DNA of 64,000 bases, from positions 1 through 64,000 of the forward strand of contig CAJJCJ010000010.1 in NCBI GenBank assembly GCA_905182645.1, written 5' to 3'. Both the position numbers and the translations under genes were made by a program. Below are positions 25,092 to 34,974 of this stretch, piece after piece. The notes under the pieces were generated by a model. The model was given only the letters and a program-made list of their open reading frames with translations, was not told the origin of the DNA and searched no databases. The DNA comes from an uncultured Sulfitobacter sp. Lineage in GTDB: Bacteria; Pseudomonadota; Alphaproteobacteria; Rhodobacterales; Rhodobacteraceae. Numbering within the stretch: position 1 is the first letter of the stretch; the number at the start of each line of letters is the position of its first letter.

Positions 25092-26258
25092 ATGTCGTCA
25101 TTTTTCAAATGGGTATTTTGGGGTTTGACTATATCAGCCGTGGCGATTGCGGTCATCGCACTGATCAAACGCGAAGAAATTACCCGTCTTCTGGCCGTAA
25201 ATAGCTTGTTTTCGCAAGAGAAAATCGTGAATAACTTTTCCAGCATGGATAAGGCGTTTTTGACTGTCCCGCTTATTCGCGCGGTCGACGACCCTGCCCC
25301 GCTGGCCCAAGGACCCACGTTTGCGTTGCCCACAGCCGTAGATGACTGGATCATTGATCGTGCTGTCACGGCGCTTGTGGTGCTGAAAGGTGGCGACATC
25401 GTTTATGAGGATTATTTCCAAGGCACTGCAGCCACAGACCTGCGGATCAACTGGTCGGTGTCGAAATCATATCTGTCGGCGTTGCTTGGCGTTTTGGTAT
25501 CCGAGGGTGTGATCGCTGATCTTGATGCCCCCGTGACCGATTATGCCCCCGAGTTAGCAGGCTCTGCCTATGCAGCCACGAGCATCCGCAACGTGTTGCA
25601 AATGTCGTCGGGCGTGACGTTCAACGAAGATTATCTGGATCAATCATCGGACATTAACCGCATGGGCCGCGTGCTGGCGCTTGGTCGTTCAATGGACGGG
25701 TTCACCGCCGATCTGACCGAAACCGATGCCACGCCAGGCGACCACTGGCAATATGTGTCCATTGACACCCATGTGATCAGCATGGTCATTCGCGGCGCGA
25801 CGGGTCGCAGCATCACCGACCTTTTGGTTGAGAAAATTATTGGCCCAATGGGGTTCGAGGCTGATCCATACTTCCTGACCGACGGTTACGGCGTGGCGTT
25901 TGTGCTGGGCGGCTTAAACACCACCACCCGCGACAACGCCCGTTTTGGTCAGATGTTCGCCCAAGGTGGCATGTGGGAAGGTCAGCAGATTGTACCTGCC
26001 GATTGGGTCGCGCAAAGCACTGCCCCAAGTGCTAACACAGAGGTCGGCGAGATTGGTTATGGATACCAATGGTGGGTGCCTGATGGTTCCGCCGCCGGAC
26101 AGTTCCTTGCGCGTGGCATTTACGGCCAGTACATCTATATTGATCAGGGTCGCAATGTCGTTGTGGCCACTCACGGTGCCGACCGCAATTTCCGCGACGA
26201 CGGTATTGCGGATGAAAACATCGCCATCTTCCGCGCTATCGCAGAAAGTCTAGATTGA
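25092..26258 (+). CDS. Serine hydrolase, beta-lactamase class C family
   Basis: 388 residues from MSSFFKWVFWGLTISAVAIA; the first 22 residues form a membrane anchor or uncleaved signal. The beta-lactamase/DD-peptidase fold is shown by the Ser-x-x-Lys motif in NWSVSKSYLSALLG (about 125), a Tyr-x-Ser in WQYVSIDTHV (about 221, replacing Tyr-x-Asn) and a late GIYGQYIYID segment. Probably a periplasmic esterase or peptidase; resistance to beta-lactams should not be inferred. GAAGAGATAG upstream of 25092 acts as ribosome-binding site, within the end of the DUF2332 remnant. Confidence 0.85.
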   Translation: MSSFFKWVFWGLTISAVAIAVIALIKREEITRLLAVNSLFSQEKIVNNFSSMDKAFLTVPLIRAVDDPAPLAQGPTFALPTAVDDWIIDRAVTALVVLKGGDIVYEDYFQGTAATDLRINWSVSKSYLSALLGVLVSEGVIADLDAPVTDYAPELAGSAYAATSIRNVLQMSSGVTFNEDYLDQSSDINRMGRVLALGRSMDGFTADLTETDATPGDHWQYVSIDTHVISMVIRGATGRSITDLLVEKIIGPMGFEADPYFLTDGYGVAFVLGGLNTTTRDNARFGQMFAQGGMWEGQQIVPADWVAQSTAPSANTEVGEIGYGYQWWVPDGSAAGQFLARGIYGQYIYIDQGRNVVVATHGADRNFRDDGIADENIAIFRAIAESLD

Positions 26259-26259
26259 T

Positions 26260-26637
26260 ATGGAAAAAGACCCGTCGTTCAACGTGCTTGGCAGTACTTT
26301 GCAAACCTGTTCCACCGCCCCGATGACCGGATTTTTCCGCAACGGAGCCTGCGATACCTGTGCAGACGATCAGGGTAGCCATACGGTTTGTGCAATCATG
26401 ACCGCCGAATTTTTGGCGTTTTCAAAGTACCTTGGCAATGACCTAAGCACGCCGCGCCCCGAGTTTGGATTTGCGGGCCTTAAACACGGTGACCGGTGGT
26501 GCCTGTGCGCCAGTCGGTTCTTGCAAGCCCACGACGAAGGCTGCGCCCCGCGCGTCAACTTGCATGCCACCCATGTGCGTGCATTGGAAATCGTGTCCAT
26601 AGATATTCTTCGCGCGTATAGCAGCGAACCGTTATAA
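26260..26637 (+). CDS. DUF2237 family protein
   Basis: 125 residues, full length for the family. Conserved motifs are visible: FNVLGSTLQTCSTAPMTGFF, then CDTCADDQGSHTVCAIMTAE, FLAFSKYLGNDLSTPRPEFG, FAGLKHGDRWCLCASRF and THVRALEIVSID. The many conserved Cys suggest metal or redox chemistry, but the function is not established. Starts one base after the upstream hydrolase stop, so the two are probably co-transcribed. Confidence 0.93.
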   Translation: MEKDPSFNVLGSTLQTCSTAPMTGFFRNGACDTCADDQGSHTVCAIMTAEFLAFSKYLGNDLSTPRPEFGFAGLKHGDRWCLCASRFLQAHDEGCAPRVNLHATHVRALEIVSIDILRAYSSEPL

Positions 26638-26670
26638 GGCGATGCCCCGTTGCATTAGCGGCTACGGCGT

Positions 26671-27903
26671 TTACGCAAATTCACCCATCTCAAAGCCGAG
26701 CGCCTTGGCGACGGTGAAAATGTCTTTGTCGCCGCGTCCGCACATGTTCATGACGAGCAAGTGATCTTTTGGCAAAGTCGGTGCGATTTTCATCACATGC
26801 GCCAAGGCGTGGGACGGTTCCAACGCCGGAATGATCCCTTCCATTTCACATGAAAGTTGGAACGCCTCGAGCGCTTCGACGTCGGTGATCGACACGTAGT
26901 TGGCGCGCCCAATTTCGTACAGCCAAGCGTGTTCTGGCCCGATACCAGGATAGTCGAGGCCTGCTGAGATGCTGAACCCTTCGAGGATTTGACCGTCGTC
27001 GTCTTGCAGCAAATATGTCCGGTTGCCGTGCAGCACGCCGGGTCTGCCGCCTGTCAAGGACGCACAATGTTCCATCTTGGCGTTCACGCCTTTGCCGCCT
27101 GCCTCTACACCGATGATATTCACCGATTTGTCGTCAAGGAACGGGAAGAACAGGCCCATTGCGTTGGATCCGCCGCCGATTGCCGCGATCAGGGTGTCTG
27201 GTAGGCGCCCTTCGGCAGCCTGCATCTGTTCTTTGGTTTCCTGCCCGATGATCGCCTGAAAGTCACGGACCATGGCGGGGTATGGGTGTGGCCCTGCGAC
27301 GGTACCGATGCAATAGAATGTGTCGCTGACGTTGGTGACCCAGTCGCGCATCGCATCGTTCATCGCGTCCTTAAGCGTGCCGCGACCAGAGGTGACTGCG
27401 ACAACTTCTGCGCCTAAAAGGCGCATGCGGAATACGTTGGGGGCTTGGCGTTCAACGTCATGCGCGCCCATGTAGACCACGCATTTCAGGCCGAATTTTG
27501 CGCAGACGGTGGCAGTTGCCACGCCGTGCTGACCCGCGCCAGTTTCGGCGATAATCCGGGTTTTGCCCATGCGCCGCGCCAGAATGATCTGGCCCAACAC
27601 GTTGTTAATTTTATGCGCGCCGGTGTGGTTCAGCTCGTCACGCTTGAGGTAGATTTTCGCGCCACCAAGGTGTTTGGTCAGGCGTTCAGCATAATATAGT
27701 GGGCTGGGACGGCCAACATAGTGGGTCCACAGGTCGTGCATTTCGGCCCAGAACGTGTCGTCGGTTTTGGCGAACTCATACTGTCGTTCCAGCTCGAGGA
27801 TCAGCGGCATCAGAGTTTCGGACACAAAGCGCCCACCAAAATCGCCAAAGCGCCCCTGTTCATCAGGGCCATTCATGAAGCTGTTCGTAAGTTCGTCTGA
27901 CAT
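26671..27903 (-). CDS. trpB: Tryptophan synthase beta subunit
   Basis: 410 residues. Condenses indole with serine using [19 protein letters not shown] at the N-terminus, PLP Lys in [14 protein letters not shown] (about 95), [13 protein letters not shown], phosphate-binding [10 protein letters not shown], and C-terminal [10 protein letters not shown]. Downstream of trpF in a minus-strand set ihfB-lapA-trpF-trpB, the usual Rhodobacterales order; trpA is elsewhere. Confidence 0.98.
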   Translation of the reverse strand: MSDELTNSFMNGPDEQGRFGDFGGRFVSETLMPLILELERQYEFAKTDDTFWAEMHDLWTHYVGRPSPLYYAERLTKHLGGAKIYLKRDELNHTGAHKINNVLGQIILARRMGKTRIIAETGAGQHGVATATVCAKFGLKCVVYMGAHDVERQAPNVFRMRLLGAEVVAVTSGRGTLKDAMNDAMRDWVTNVSDTFYCIGTVAGPHPYPAMVRDFQAIIGQETKEQMQAAEGRLPDTLIAAIGGGSNAMGLFFPFLDDKSVNIIGVEAGGKGVNAKMEHCASLTGGRPGVLHGNRTYLLQDDDGQILEGFSISAGLDYPGIGPEHAWLYEIGRANYVSITDVEALEAFQLSCEMEGIIPALEPSHALAHVMKIAPTLPKDHLLVMNMCGRGDKDIFTVAKALGFEMGEFA

Positions 27904-27966
27904 TTGCGATATCCCGGTTGGTGGTTGGGTGTTTTCTACGCTGGTTACACAGCGGTTTCTAGAGCC

Positions 27967-28611
27967 TTAAGACTGCGCCGCTGCGACAAACTGCGCGATA
28001 AGCCCTGCGTCTTTGACACCCCGTGCGGATTCAACGCCCGATGACACATCAACTTGGGTAGCACCCGTCAGTGCGATGGCTTCGGCCACGTTATCTGGGG
28101 TTAAGCCACCAGCAAGCATCCAAGGCTTTAACCAATGGCGGTTCGCAATGAGGCGCCAGTCGAACGACAATCCGTTACCGCCCGGTAAAGTCGCATCTTT
28201 GGGTGGTTTTGCGTCAACAAGCAGTTGGTCGGCGACGGCCCCGTAGACATCAAGCTGTGGCAGGTCAGACGCGTCCGACACGCCCACTGCTTTCATGACC
28301 GGTAGGCCATAGCGGGCCTTAATCTGTGCGACGCGGTCGGGTGTCTCTGATCCGTGCAATTGCAGAATATCCAGTGGAACCGCGTTGGTGATGGCGTCCA
28401 GTGTCGCATCGTTTGCATTCACGACCAGCGCCACTTTGGCCACGCCAACGGGGACATCGATGGCAATAGCTGCGGCTTGGGCGAGCGTCACGTTGCGGGG
28501 AGATTTTTCAAAGAACACCAACCCGACATAGGACGCACCAGCATCGACAGCGGCCGTTAGCCCCGCACGGTCACGCAGGCCACAGATTTTAACACGCGCT
28601 GAGGCAGACAT
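27967..28611 (-). CDS. trpF: Phosphoribosylanthranilate isomerase
   Basis: 214 residues. Converts phosphoribosylanthranilate to the carboxyphenylamino-deoxyribulose phosphate of tryptophan synthesis. [20 protein letters not shown] has the catalytic Cys (about 10), then [25 protein letters not shown], and ends with [13 protein letters not shown] and [15 protein letters not shown]. Start ATG overlaps the lapA stop (TGATG), so it is translationally coupled. Confidence 0.97.
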   Translation of the reverse strand: MSASARVKICGLRDRAGLTAAVDAGASYVGLVFFEKSPRNVTLAQAAAIAIDVPVGVAKVALVVNANDATLDAITNAVPLDILQLHGSETPDRVAQIKARYGLPVMKAVGVSDASDLPQLDVYGAVADQLLVDAKPPKDATLPGGNGLSFDWRLIANRHWLKPWMLAGGLTPDNVAEAIALTGATQVDVSSGVESARGVKDAGLIAQFVAAAQS

Positions 28612-28955
28612 CAGGTTTCGAGAAGCGCCAGAACGTCGTCGCCATTGTCGGCTGTCTTTACCTTCAATGCTGCAAGTTCACGGCGTAAGGAAACGACTTC
28701 GCGGGCTTTGAGGCGGCCTTCGGCGCGTTGCCAGTATTCGCGAACCCATTCCCATAAGAAACCAATCAGCAAGCCAACTGCTATCCCAACAAAGATGACG
28801 ATGAATAGCGGCAGTTCCATGTCTGGCGCAATGCCGAGCAAATCCGAGAATGCCTCTGGCATGGCGCGCACTGTCACCAAACCACGGTTCGCCAATCCAA
28901 TCAGGATCAGACACAGGGCAACGATTGCCCAAAAAGCATAGCGGATCGTTTTCAT
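28611..28955 (-). CDS. lapA: LapA family (DUF1049) inner-membrane protein
   Basis: 114 residues with two membrane helices (about 5-25 and 48-70) and a cytosolic coiled-coil tail containing LRRELAAL. LapA-like proteins act with LapB in controlling LPS synthesis in enterics; the alphaproteobacterial role is less clear, and no lapB is adjacent. Located between ihfB and trpF, as in relatives. Confidence 0.88.
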   Translation of the reverse strand: MKTIRYAFWAIVALCLILIGLANRGLVTVRAMPEAFSDLLGIAPDMELPLFIVIFVGIAVGLLIGFLWEWVREYWQRAEGRLKAREVVSLRRELAALKVKTADNGDDVLALLET

Positions 28956-28964
28956 GGGTACCTC

Positions 28965-29246
28965 TTAATTTCCGTTGAGACGGTCGCGCAGCAACTTACC
29001 CGTCTTAAAGAACGGAACGTGCTTTTGTTCAACTGCGACGCTTTCGCCAGTGCGCGGATTTCGGCCTGTACGCGCATCGCGCTTTTTCACAGAGAATGCA
29101 CCAAAGCCGCGCAATTCAACGCGGTCTCCCTTGGCCATCGCACCAATAATTTCTTCAAATATCGTATTGACGATGTTTTCAACATCGCGCTGATACAAAT
29201 GCGGGTTGTCGTCCGCGATTTTCTGGATCAGTTCTGAGCGGATCAT
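28965..29246 (-). CDS. ihfB: Integration host factor beta subunit
   Basis: 93 residues. Pairs with IhfA to bend DNA sharply. [47 protein letters not shown] and the DNA-intercalating arm [20 protein letters not shown] are all canonical. In relatives rpsA lies directly upstream; here two broken genes sit between. Confidence 0.97.
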   Translation of the reverse strand: MIRSELIQKIADDNPHLYQRDVENIVNTIFEEIIGAMAKGDRVELRGFGAFSVKKRDARTGRNPRTGESVAVEQKHVPFFKTGKLLRDRLNGN

Positions 29247-29493
29247 GGCAGCGGTCCCCTAAAGTCAATTCATGGCGGCCCAACGTGGACGCGCTCCGGT
29301 AACTATAGGGGGCTTTGATCCATCGCGAAACTGTTACAATTCGGCCAAACGGGTAAAATGTACGTTTTATTCGGGGGTTAGGGCGTATCATTCGCTGTCT
29401 GACTGCCAAATGCTCCTGAGATCGCGTTGCTGTCCTTAATCTGTGTTTACCGATTCGTAACCCGATGGTCCAAAAATACAGGCCTGATTCCGG

Positions 29494-30536
29494 TTAGATC
29501 TGATGGATCATCCGCAGGTTTGGGACATTTTCAGGGGTGATCACCTGCACCGCCGACACCATTGGGCCGGCCTGCGTCGTTCCAAGGTTTTGATGCTGCA
29601 AGAATGCGCCAAACACCCGCTGCATGTCTGTGCGCAGATCGTGGTGAAGCACAAAGTTGATACGGCCCTCGGCGATCAAGGCTCGGTTATCTTGGTCCAA
29701 ATCATGCGCCACAAAAACCTGCGGTACCATCCTGTGATGGGCGAGCATGTCCAAGATCGTCCGGTTCCCGCCACCCATTGAATAGACCGCGCAGATGTCG
29801 TCAAGCTCATCAATCATGCCAGCCAGACTTTTGGTCGTTTCATAGTGAACGCCGCCACCGCCGCTGCTTGATATGATGCGTAGCTGTGGGTGTTGTGCAT
29901 TCAGGGCCGCCGCAAACGCCGTTTCGCGGGTTTGTTCGCCGAGGAACATGTCATTGCTGCGGGTCGTCAGAACTGTGCCTGTTTGATGGCTCAAAGATAG
30001 GCCGATTAGATAGGCCGCCGTGCGCCCCGCGCTGGCGTTATCAAGCCCGACATAGGCGGTGCGCCCGGTGTTTTGGATGTCTGTGAGCCAAGGTCACGAC
30101 GGGTATGCCTGCGGCCACAACGCGGTCAACGGCGGCGCGAATTTCGGGCATATCGCGGGCCTTAAGGCAGACGCCGTGGCTGCCCCGTTTGATGATCCGG
30201 TCCAACGTTTGAACCACGTCCGCCGCCAGGCATGATTTCTTGGGTGGTAAACCGTGGCCTGCAAATGGCGGTGCCGAATTGATCCATCACTGCATTTGCA
30301 GCCACTTTGACTTCGCGGCTAAAGCGGGTGGGCGCCTCGATCACGAAATCAAAGAACATCTGCCGCCCTTGCATGGCGATCTGGTGGTCTTGGCGTTCCA
30401 GTTCCGTGATCGCCCGCGCCACACGGGTTTTGGTTTGCGGGCTGACGTGCGCGCGGTTGTTGATCACGCGATCCACGGTCGCGGTGCTGATGCCTGCGTG
30501 GCGGGCAATTTCTTTGATCGGGAACCGATGGGTCAT
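29494..30536 (-). pseudogene. LacI-family sugar regulator, two frameshifts
   Basis: Starts at 30536 with MTHRFPIKEIARHAGISTAT and VDRVINNRAHVSPQT, a LacI helix-turn-helix and hinge. The frame is lost near 30225 (PGGGRGSN where AADVVQTLDRIIKRG is in the next frame) and again near 30080, after which the effector-binding domain resumes as TDIQNTGRTAYVGLDN and runs to the stop at 29494. Both changes fit single extra or missing bases. The effector domain resembles periplasmic sugar-binding regulators. Divergent from a broken PhyH gene it may once have controlled. Confidence 0.85.
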
Positions 30537-30615
30537 TTGATGTATTCTTGATGGATTTTGGCACGCACAGCAAGGCCTGCCGCTGCCAAGCTGAGGCCAA
30601 ACAGGAGGACCACCG

Positions 30616-31753
30616 ATGACCCATATTGGATATTTTGACCCAGACGCCTGCGATATTGCAGAGTTTGAGGCGCTGATTGACCGCAAAACAGACCCCGCCA
30701 GCGCCCCGCATGCAAGTGACATTCAAAGCGAGGTGCCGATTTATGATGTCGCCACGTTGGATATTAACCGCGCAGTGATGGCCGAGTGGGCCGCCGTTTT
30801 GATGCATGGCGCGGGCATTGTTGTGTTGAAGAATGCGTATCCGGACACCGGCGTCTTGGACGAGGCGACCGCGGTTTACCAAGACATTATTGCTGCGGAA
30901 AAAGGGTCCGGTGGGGCCGATCATTTTGCGGCGTCTGGTGCCAACGACCGTGTTTGGAATTCACTGGAAAAGCTGTGCCTGGCCGCGCCCGATGTGTTCC
31001 TGCGGTATTTTGCCAATCCTGCGATTGCGGCGGTGTCCGAGGCGTGGCTTGGCCCGAATTATCAGATGACCGCGCAGGTGAACCTTGTGTATCCGGGAGG
31101 TGCCGCGCAACTCGCGCACCGCGATTATCACCTTGGGTTTCAGTCGGCGGATAGTGAGCTAGTGCGTATCCGGCCCATGTGCATGATCTGTCGCCTGCCC
31201 TGACGTTGCAAGGTGCCATCGCGCATTGCGATATGCCTGTGGAAAGTGGGCCGACCAAACTGTTGCCGTTTTCCCAGACCTACCGTGCGGGTTATGCCGC
31301 GTGGCGACGCGATGATTTTCGTCGCCTTGTTTGAGCGAGCGTTATATTCAACTGCCGCTGGCCAAGGGTGACGCGGTGTTTTTCAATCCGGCGTTATTTC
31401 ACGGGGCTGGCGCGAACAGCAGCGCGGATATTCACCGCATGGCGAACCTGTTGCAGGTGTCGTCCGCGTTTGGCCGCGCGATGGAGACTGTCGACAGGCG
31501 GGGCATGTCAAAGGCGCTTTATCCGCATGCGGTGGCGTCCAAGACCGAGCTTTCGACCGCAGAAATGGCGGCCGCGATTGGGGCTTGCGCAGAGGGCTAT
31601 TCATTCCCGACAAATCTGGACCGCGACCCGCCTGTGGGCGGGCTTGCGCCTGAAACCCAAGCAGCGCTTTTTGCCCGCGCACTGAACGAGGATATGGATC
31701 AGGCTGCGTTTGAAGCTGCATTGGATGCGATGGCAGGACGGCAGCTTAGCTAA
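30616..31753 (+). pseudogene. Phytanoyl-CoA dioxygenase (PhyH)-like, two frameshifts
   Basis: First frame to 31203: GAGIVVLKNAYPDT, then QVNLVYPGGAAQLAHRDYHL with an iron-binding HxD. It then shifts to a frame reading AYPAHVHDLSPALTLQGAI and MPVESGPTKLLPFSQTYR, and a last frame from about 31331 has FNPALFHGAGANSS with the distal His. Total about 375 residues, right for a 2-oxoglutarate/Fe(II) oxygenase. Iron ligands are all retained, so decay is recent or the breaks are sequence errors. Substrate unknown. Confidence 0.82.
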
Positions 31754-31760
31754 ACGACAA

Positions 31761-31789
31761 GGGCCCCCGCAGTTTCCTGCGGAGGCCCC
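31761..31789. terminator. Strong GC-rich hairpin between PhyH and rpsA ends
   Basis: GGGCCCCCGCAG and CTGCGGAGGCCC form a stem between convergent genes, likely a bidirectional terminator, although it lacks a long T-run. Confidence 0.6.
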
Positions 31790-31814
31790 AAATCTACCGA
31801 ATGGCAGATAATGT

Positions 31815-33488
31815 TTATTCGTCAGCTTTCAGAGCTGCACCAAGGATATCGCCCAAGGAAGCACCGCTATCGGATGAACCGAACTGCTCGACTGCTTCTT
31901 TTTCTTCTGCGATTTCACGTGCTTTGATCGACAGACCCAGTTTACGTGTTTTGGCATCGATTGCGGTGACGCGAACGTCGACCTTATCGCCGACGCCGAA
32001 ACGCTCTGGACGCTGCTCTGCACGGTCACGTGACAGGTCAGAACGACGGATGAACGATGTCATGCCTTCGTAAGACACTTCAACGCCGCCGTCTTCGATC
32101 TTTGTCACTTCAACAGTGATGATCGAACCGCGCTTAGTGCCGCCAACTGCGTCAGCGAATGGATCGCCGTCGAGTGCCTTGATAGACAAGGAGATGCGCT
32201 CTTTTTCAACGTCAACTTCAGCAACTTTGGCTTTCACGATGTCGCCCTTGCGGAATTCACCGATAGCGTCTTCGCCGCGGCCTTCCCATGTCAGGTCGGA
32301 CAGGTGAACCATGCCGTCGATGTCGCCTTCGAGACCGATAAACAGACCGAATTCAGTGATGTTCTTAACTTCACCTTCAACTTCAGTGCCTTCTGGATTG
32401 CCTTCAGCGAAGACTTCCCATGGGTTGCGCTGTGTCTGCTTGAGGCCAAGGGAAACGCGACGCTTTGTACTGTCGATTTCCAGAACCATGACTTCGACTT
32501 CTTGTGAAGTAGAAACGATCTTGCCTGGGTGTACGTTCTTTTTAGTCCAAGACATTTCGGACACGTGAACGAGACCTTCAACGCCTGCTTCCAACTCAAC
32601 GAATGCGCCGTAGTCAGTGATGTTGGTCACGCGACCAGTGTGCACAGTTTCCAAGGCGAACTTGGATTCAACAGCATCCCAAGGATCGTCCTGCAGCTGC
32701 TTCATGCCGAGGGAGATACGGTGAGTTTCTTTGTTGATCTTGATAACCTGAACCTTGATCGTCTCACCAATTGTGAGGATCTCAGATGGGTGGTTCACAC
32801 GGCGCCATGCCATGTCAGTCACGTGCAGCAAGCCGTCTACGCCGCCGAGGTCAACGAACGCACCGTATTCAGTGATGTTCTTGACGACGCCGTCAACTTC
32901 TTGGCCTTCGGTCAGGTTGCCGATAACTTCAGCACGCTGTTCGGCACGAGATTCTTCGAGGATCGCACGACGCGATACAACGATGTTACCACGACGACGG
33001 TCCATTTTCAGGATCTGGAACGGCTGCTTAAGACCCATCAATGGGCCTGCATCGCGCACCGGACGCACGTCGACCTGTGAACCTGGAAGGAACGCAACTG
33101 CGCCGCCCAGATCAACAGTGAAGCCGCCTTTGACGCGACCAAAGATGGCCCCATCAACGCGCTCTTCGTCAGCGTATGCTTTTTCGAGGCGATCCCACGC
33201 TTCTTCGCGGCGCGCCATCTCACGAGAGATAACCGCTTCGCCACGTGCGTTTTCGACCTGACGGAGGAACACTTCGACGGTATCGCCGACGTTCAACTCT
33301 GGGTCTTCGCCTGGGTTTGCAAATTCTTTAAGATCGATGCGGCCTTCCATCTTGTAGCCGACGTCGATGATCGCTTGGCCAGCTTCAATAGCGATGACCT
33401 TGCCTTTAACAACGGACCCTTCAGCGGGTGTGTCCATTTCGAAGCTTTCGTTCAAGAGTGCTTCAAACTCTTCCATTGTGTTTGCCAT
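31815..33488 (-). CDS. rpsA: Ribosomal protein bS1
   Basis: 557 residues with six S1 (OB-fold) repeats. The start MANTMEEFEALLNESFEMDT, repeated GLVHVSEMSWTKK/GLLHVTDMAWRR motifs and the last repeat ending KLGLSIKAREI are typical. Recruits mRNA to the 30S subunit. Codon use differs from neighbours, with strong optimisation as expected for a highly expressed gene. A long inverted repeat lies 93-144 bp upstream. Confidence 0.98.
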   Translation of the reverse strand: MANTMEEFEALLNESFEMDTPAEGSVVKGKVIAIEAGQAIIDVGYKMEGRIDLKEFANPGEDPELNVGDTVEVFLRQVENARGEAVISREMARREEAWDRLEKAYADEERVDGAIFGRVKGGFTVDLGGAVAFLPGSQVDVRPVRDAGPLMGLKQPFQILKMDRRRGNIVVSRRAILEESRAEQRAEVIGNLTEGQEVDGVVKNITEYGAFVDLGGVDGLLHVTDMAWRRVNHPSEILTIGETIKVQVIKINKETHRISLGMKQLQDDPWDAVESKFALETVHTGRVTNITDYGAFVELEAGVEGLVHVSEMSWTKKNVHPGKIVSTSQEVEVMVLEIDSTKRRVSLGLKQTQRNPWEVFAEGNPEGTEVEGEVKNITEFGLFIGLEGDIDGMVHLSDLTWEGRGEDAIGEFRKGDIVKAKVAEVDVEKERISLSIKALDGDPFADAVGGTKRGSIITVEVTKIEDGGVEVSYEGMTSFIRRSDLSRDRAEQRPERFGVGDKVDVRVTAIDAKTRKLGLSIKAREIAEEKEAVEQFGSSDSGASLGDILGAALKADE

Positions 33489-33580
33489 GTGGCGTCGTTT
33501 CCTAATCTTCGTTTTGTTTACATGCCTTGCGGTTGTATCCGCCGGTCTTTGAGTTTCAATTGGTCACAGCATCAATCATG

Positions 33581-33632
33581 GGACATAAAACAACAGGGCC
33601 GGTAAAACCGACCCCGCTCTGGCCTTATGTCC
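33581..33632 (-). promoter_or_regulatory. Long stem-loop upstream of rpsA
   Basis: GGACATAA (33581-33588) and TTATGTCC (33625-33632) enclose GGGCC...GGCC and a small GGT-AAA-ACC hairpin. It could be a structured rpsA leader, for example for S1 autogenous control, or a terminator for upstream transcription. Confidence 0.4.
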
Positions 33633-33798
33633 GCACCTGTTTCGACGCTTCGACAGGGCGCGTATAGGGCCAATTGTCCTTAGGGGCAAGGGTCGCATCA
33701 CGCGCATCGTCCACAATGTAAGCATCCAAAATTCACAATCCCGTCTAATTTTGGGCGGAATCATAGGTCGAATAGAGCGCATTAAACCAGAGGCTACT

Positions 33799-34362
33799 AT
33801 GACCCTTCATATTTCATCCGACACTGCGCAGAAATCTTCGTGGGAAGATAATGCAGAACTGCTCGACGTGTTGCGCGATGATTCCCGCGATGTTGTTGCG
33901 TTTATTGAGCATTGTTCCGCAGATGACCTGCATTGCCTGACGACGGTTCACGGTGTGGCTGGCGAGGTTGAAATTTTCGATGCAATCTTGCGACACCCTG
34001 CTTGCAACCGCGCTACGGCATTACAAATTTTCGAAAACTGCAATCCGTATTATTATGAACAGGAACTGGCCAAGGGCCGCCAATTGGAAGCCTACGACGA
34101 TGAAGAAGATCAGGTGTTCATCGCCATCATCGACATGGCCCATGCCCAGCTTGTCAAACGCATGGATTGGCGCAGCAAGTTTGATTGCCCTGCTTTACGC
34201 AAATGGGCCCGTTTTCCACATGGTGCGCCAGTGAATTTCGAAAACTGGTTGCTGCCTGCTGCGGTTTTGGCCCCAACCGAAGGCGCGCTGCCAAATGCGT
34301 TTATCGAATACCGCTATTCATCTATCCGCCTAACGTTTCAAGCATGGATGATGCGCCAATAA
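33799..34362 (+). CDS. Unknown protein, DUF4274-like
   Basis: 187 residues from MTLHISSDTAQKSSWEDNAE; an upstream ATG at 33751 is less likely. The order of motifs (CSADDLHCLTTVHG, then HPACNRATALQIFENCNPYY) recalls the DUF4274 family of small alpha-helical proteins, some of which act as immunity proteins. Acidic, no membrane segment. It lies alone between convergently placed rpsA and cmk and does not share their strand. Function unknown. Confidence 0.6.
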   Translation: MTLHISSDTAQKSSWEDNAELLDVLRDDSRDVVAFIEHCSADDLHCLTTVHGVAGEVEIFDAILRHPACNRATALQIFENCNPYYYEQELAKGRQLEAYDDEEDQVFIAIIDMAHAQLVKRMDWRSKFDCPALRKWARFPHGAPVNFENWLLPAAVLAPTEGALPNAFIEYRYSSIRLTFQAWMMRQ

Positions 34363-34363
34363 C

Positions 34364-34974
34364 CTAAGCGCGCTGCGTGTCGATATAAGTAACTGCTGCG
34401 GCCACCGCCTGCGCAATTGTCATGTCGGATGTGTCGATCATGACCGCATCAACCGCTGCAACCATTGGGGCCGTCGCCCGCTGTCCGCGTCGCGTTTGTC
34501 ACGCGCAATCACATCCACAAACACTTGGTTCGCGCTGATGTCGTCGCCGCGATCTTGTAGTTCTTTATGCCGACGGGCCGCCCGACATTGTGCGCTGGCA
34601 GTCACATAGAGCTTGGCCGCTGCATCAGGACAAATCACCGTCCCAATATCGCGCCCGTCCAGAACGGCCCCACCACTACGGCGCGCAAAGTCACGCTGGA
34701 ACGTCACCAATGCCGCACGGACATCTGCATTCACCGCGACCTGACTGGCCGCTTGAGCCACATCATGGGTGCGCAGATCGGCATTGCCCAAATCAGACGG
34801 CTGCAAGGTTTGGGCCGCAACCAACGGGTCAGCCCCCGCCAAAACCTTAGCCCCAACCGCGCGGTACAACAGGCCCGTATCCAAATGGGCAAAGCCATAA
34901 TGTGCGGCCACGGCCTTGGATATCGTCCCCTTGCCCGCGGCGGCTGGTCCATCAATGGCGACTGTAAACGTCAT
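34364..34974 (-). CDS. cmk: Cytidylate kinase (apparent frameshift)
   Basis: Phosphorylates CMP and d[22 protein letters not shown] is the P-loop (about 5-24), [13 protein letters not shown] the conserved loop and [11 protein letters not shown] the lid. The frame 34974-34438 then ends QWLQRLMRS, but the next frame continues [20 protein letters not shown] and [16 protein letters not shown] to TAG at 34364, the expected C-terminus. A one-base loss in a G run at about 34480 explains it. Since cmk is normally needed, a sequence error is likely. Its ATG overlaps the true aroA stop (ATGA), showing coupling. Confidence 0.88.

Noticed and set aside
25092..26258. Beta-lactamase (antibiotic resistance)
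   Set aside because: Has Ser-x-x-Lys but Tyr-x-Ser instead of Tyr-x-Asn; the wider esterase/peptidase group fits better.
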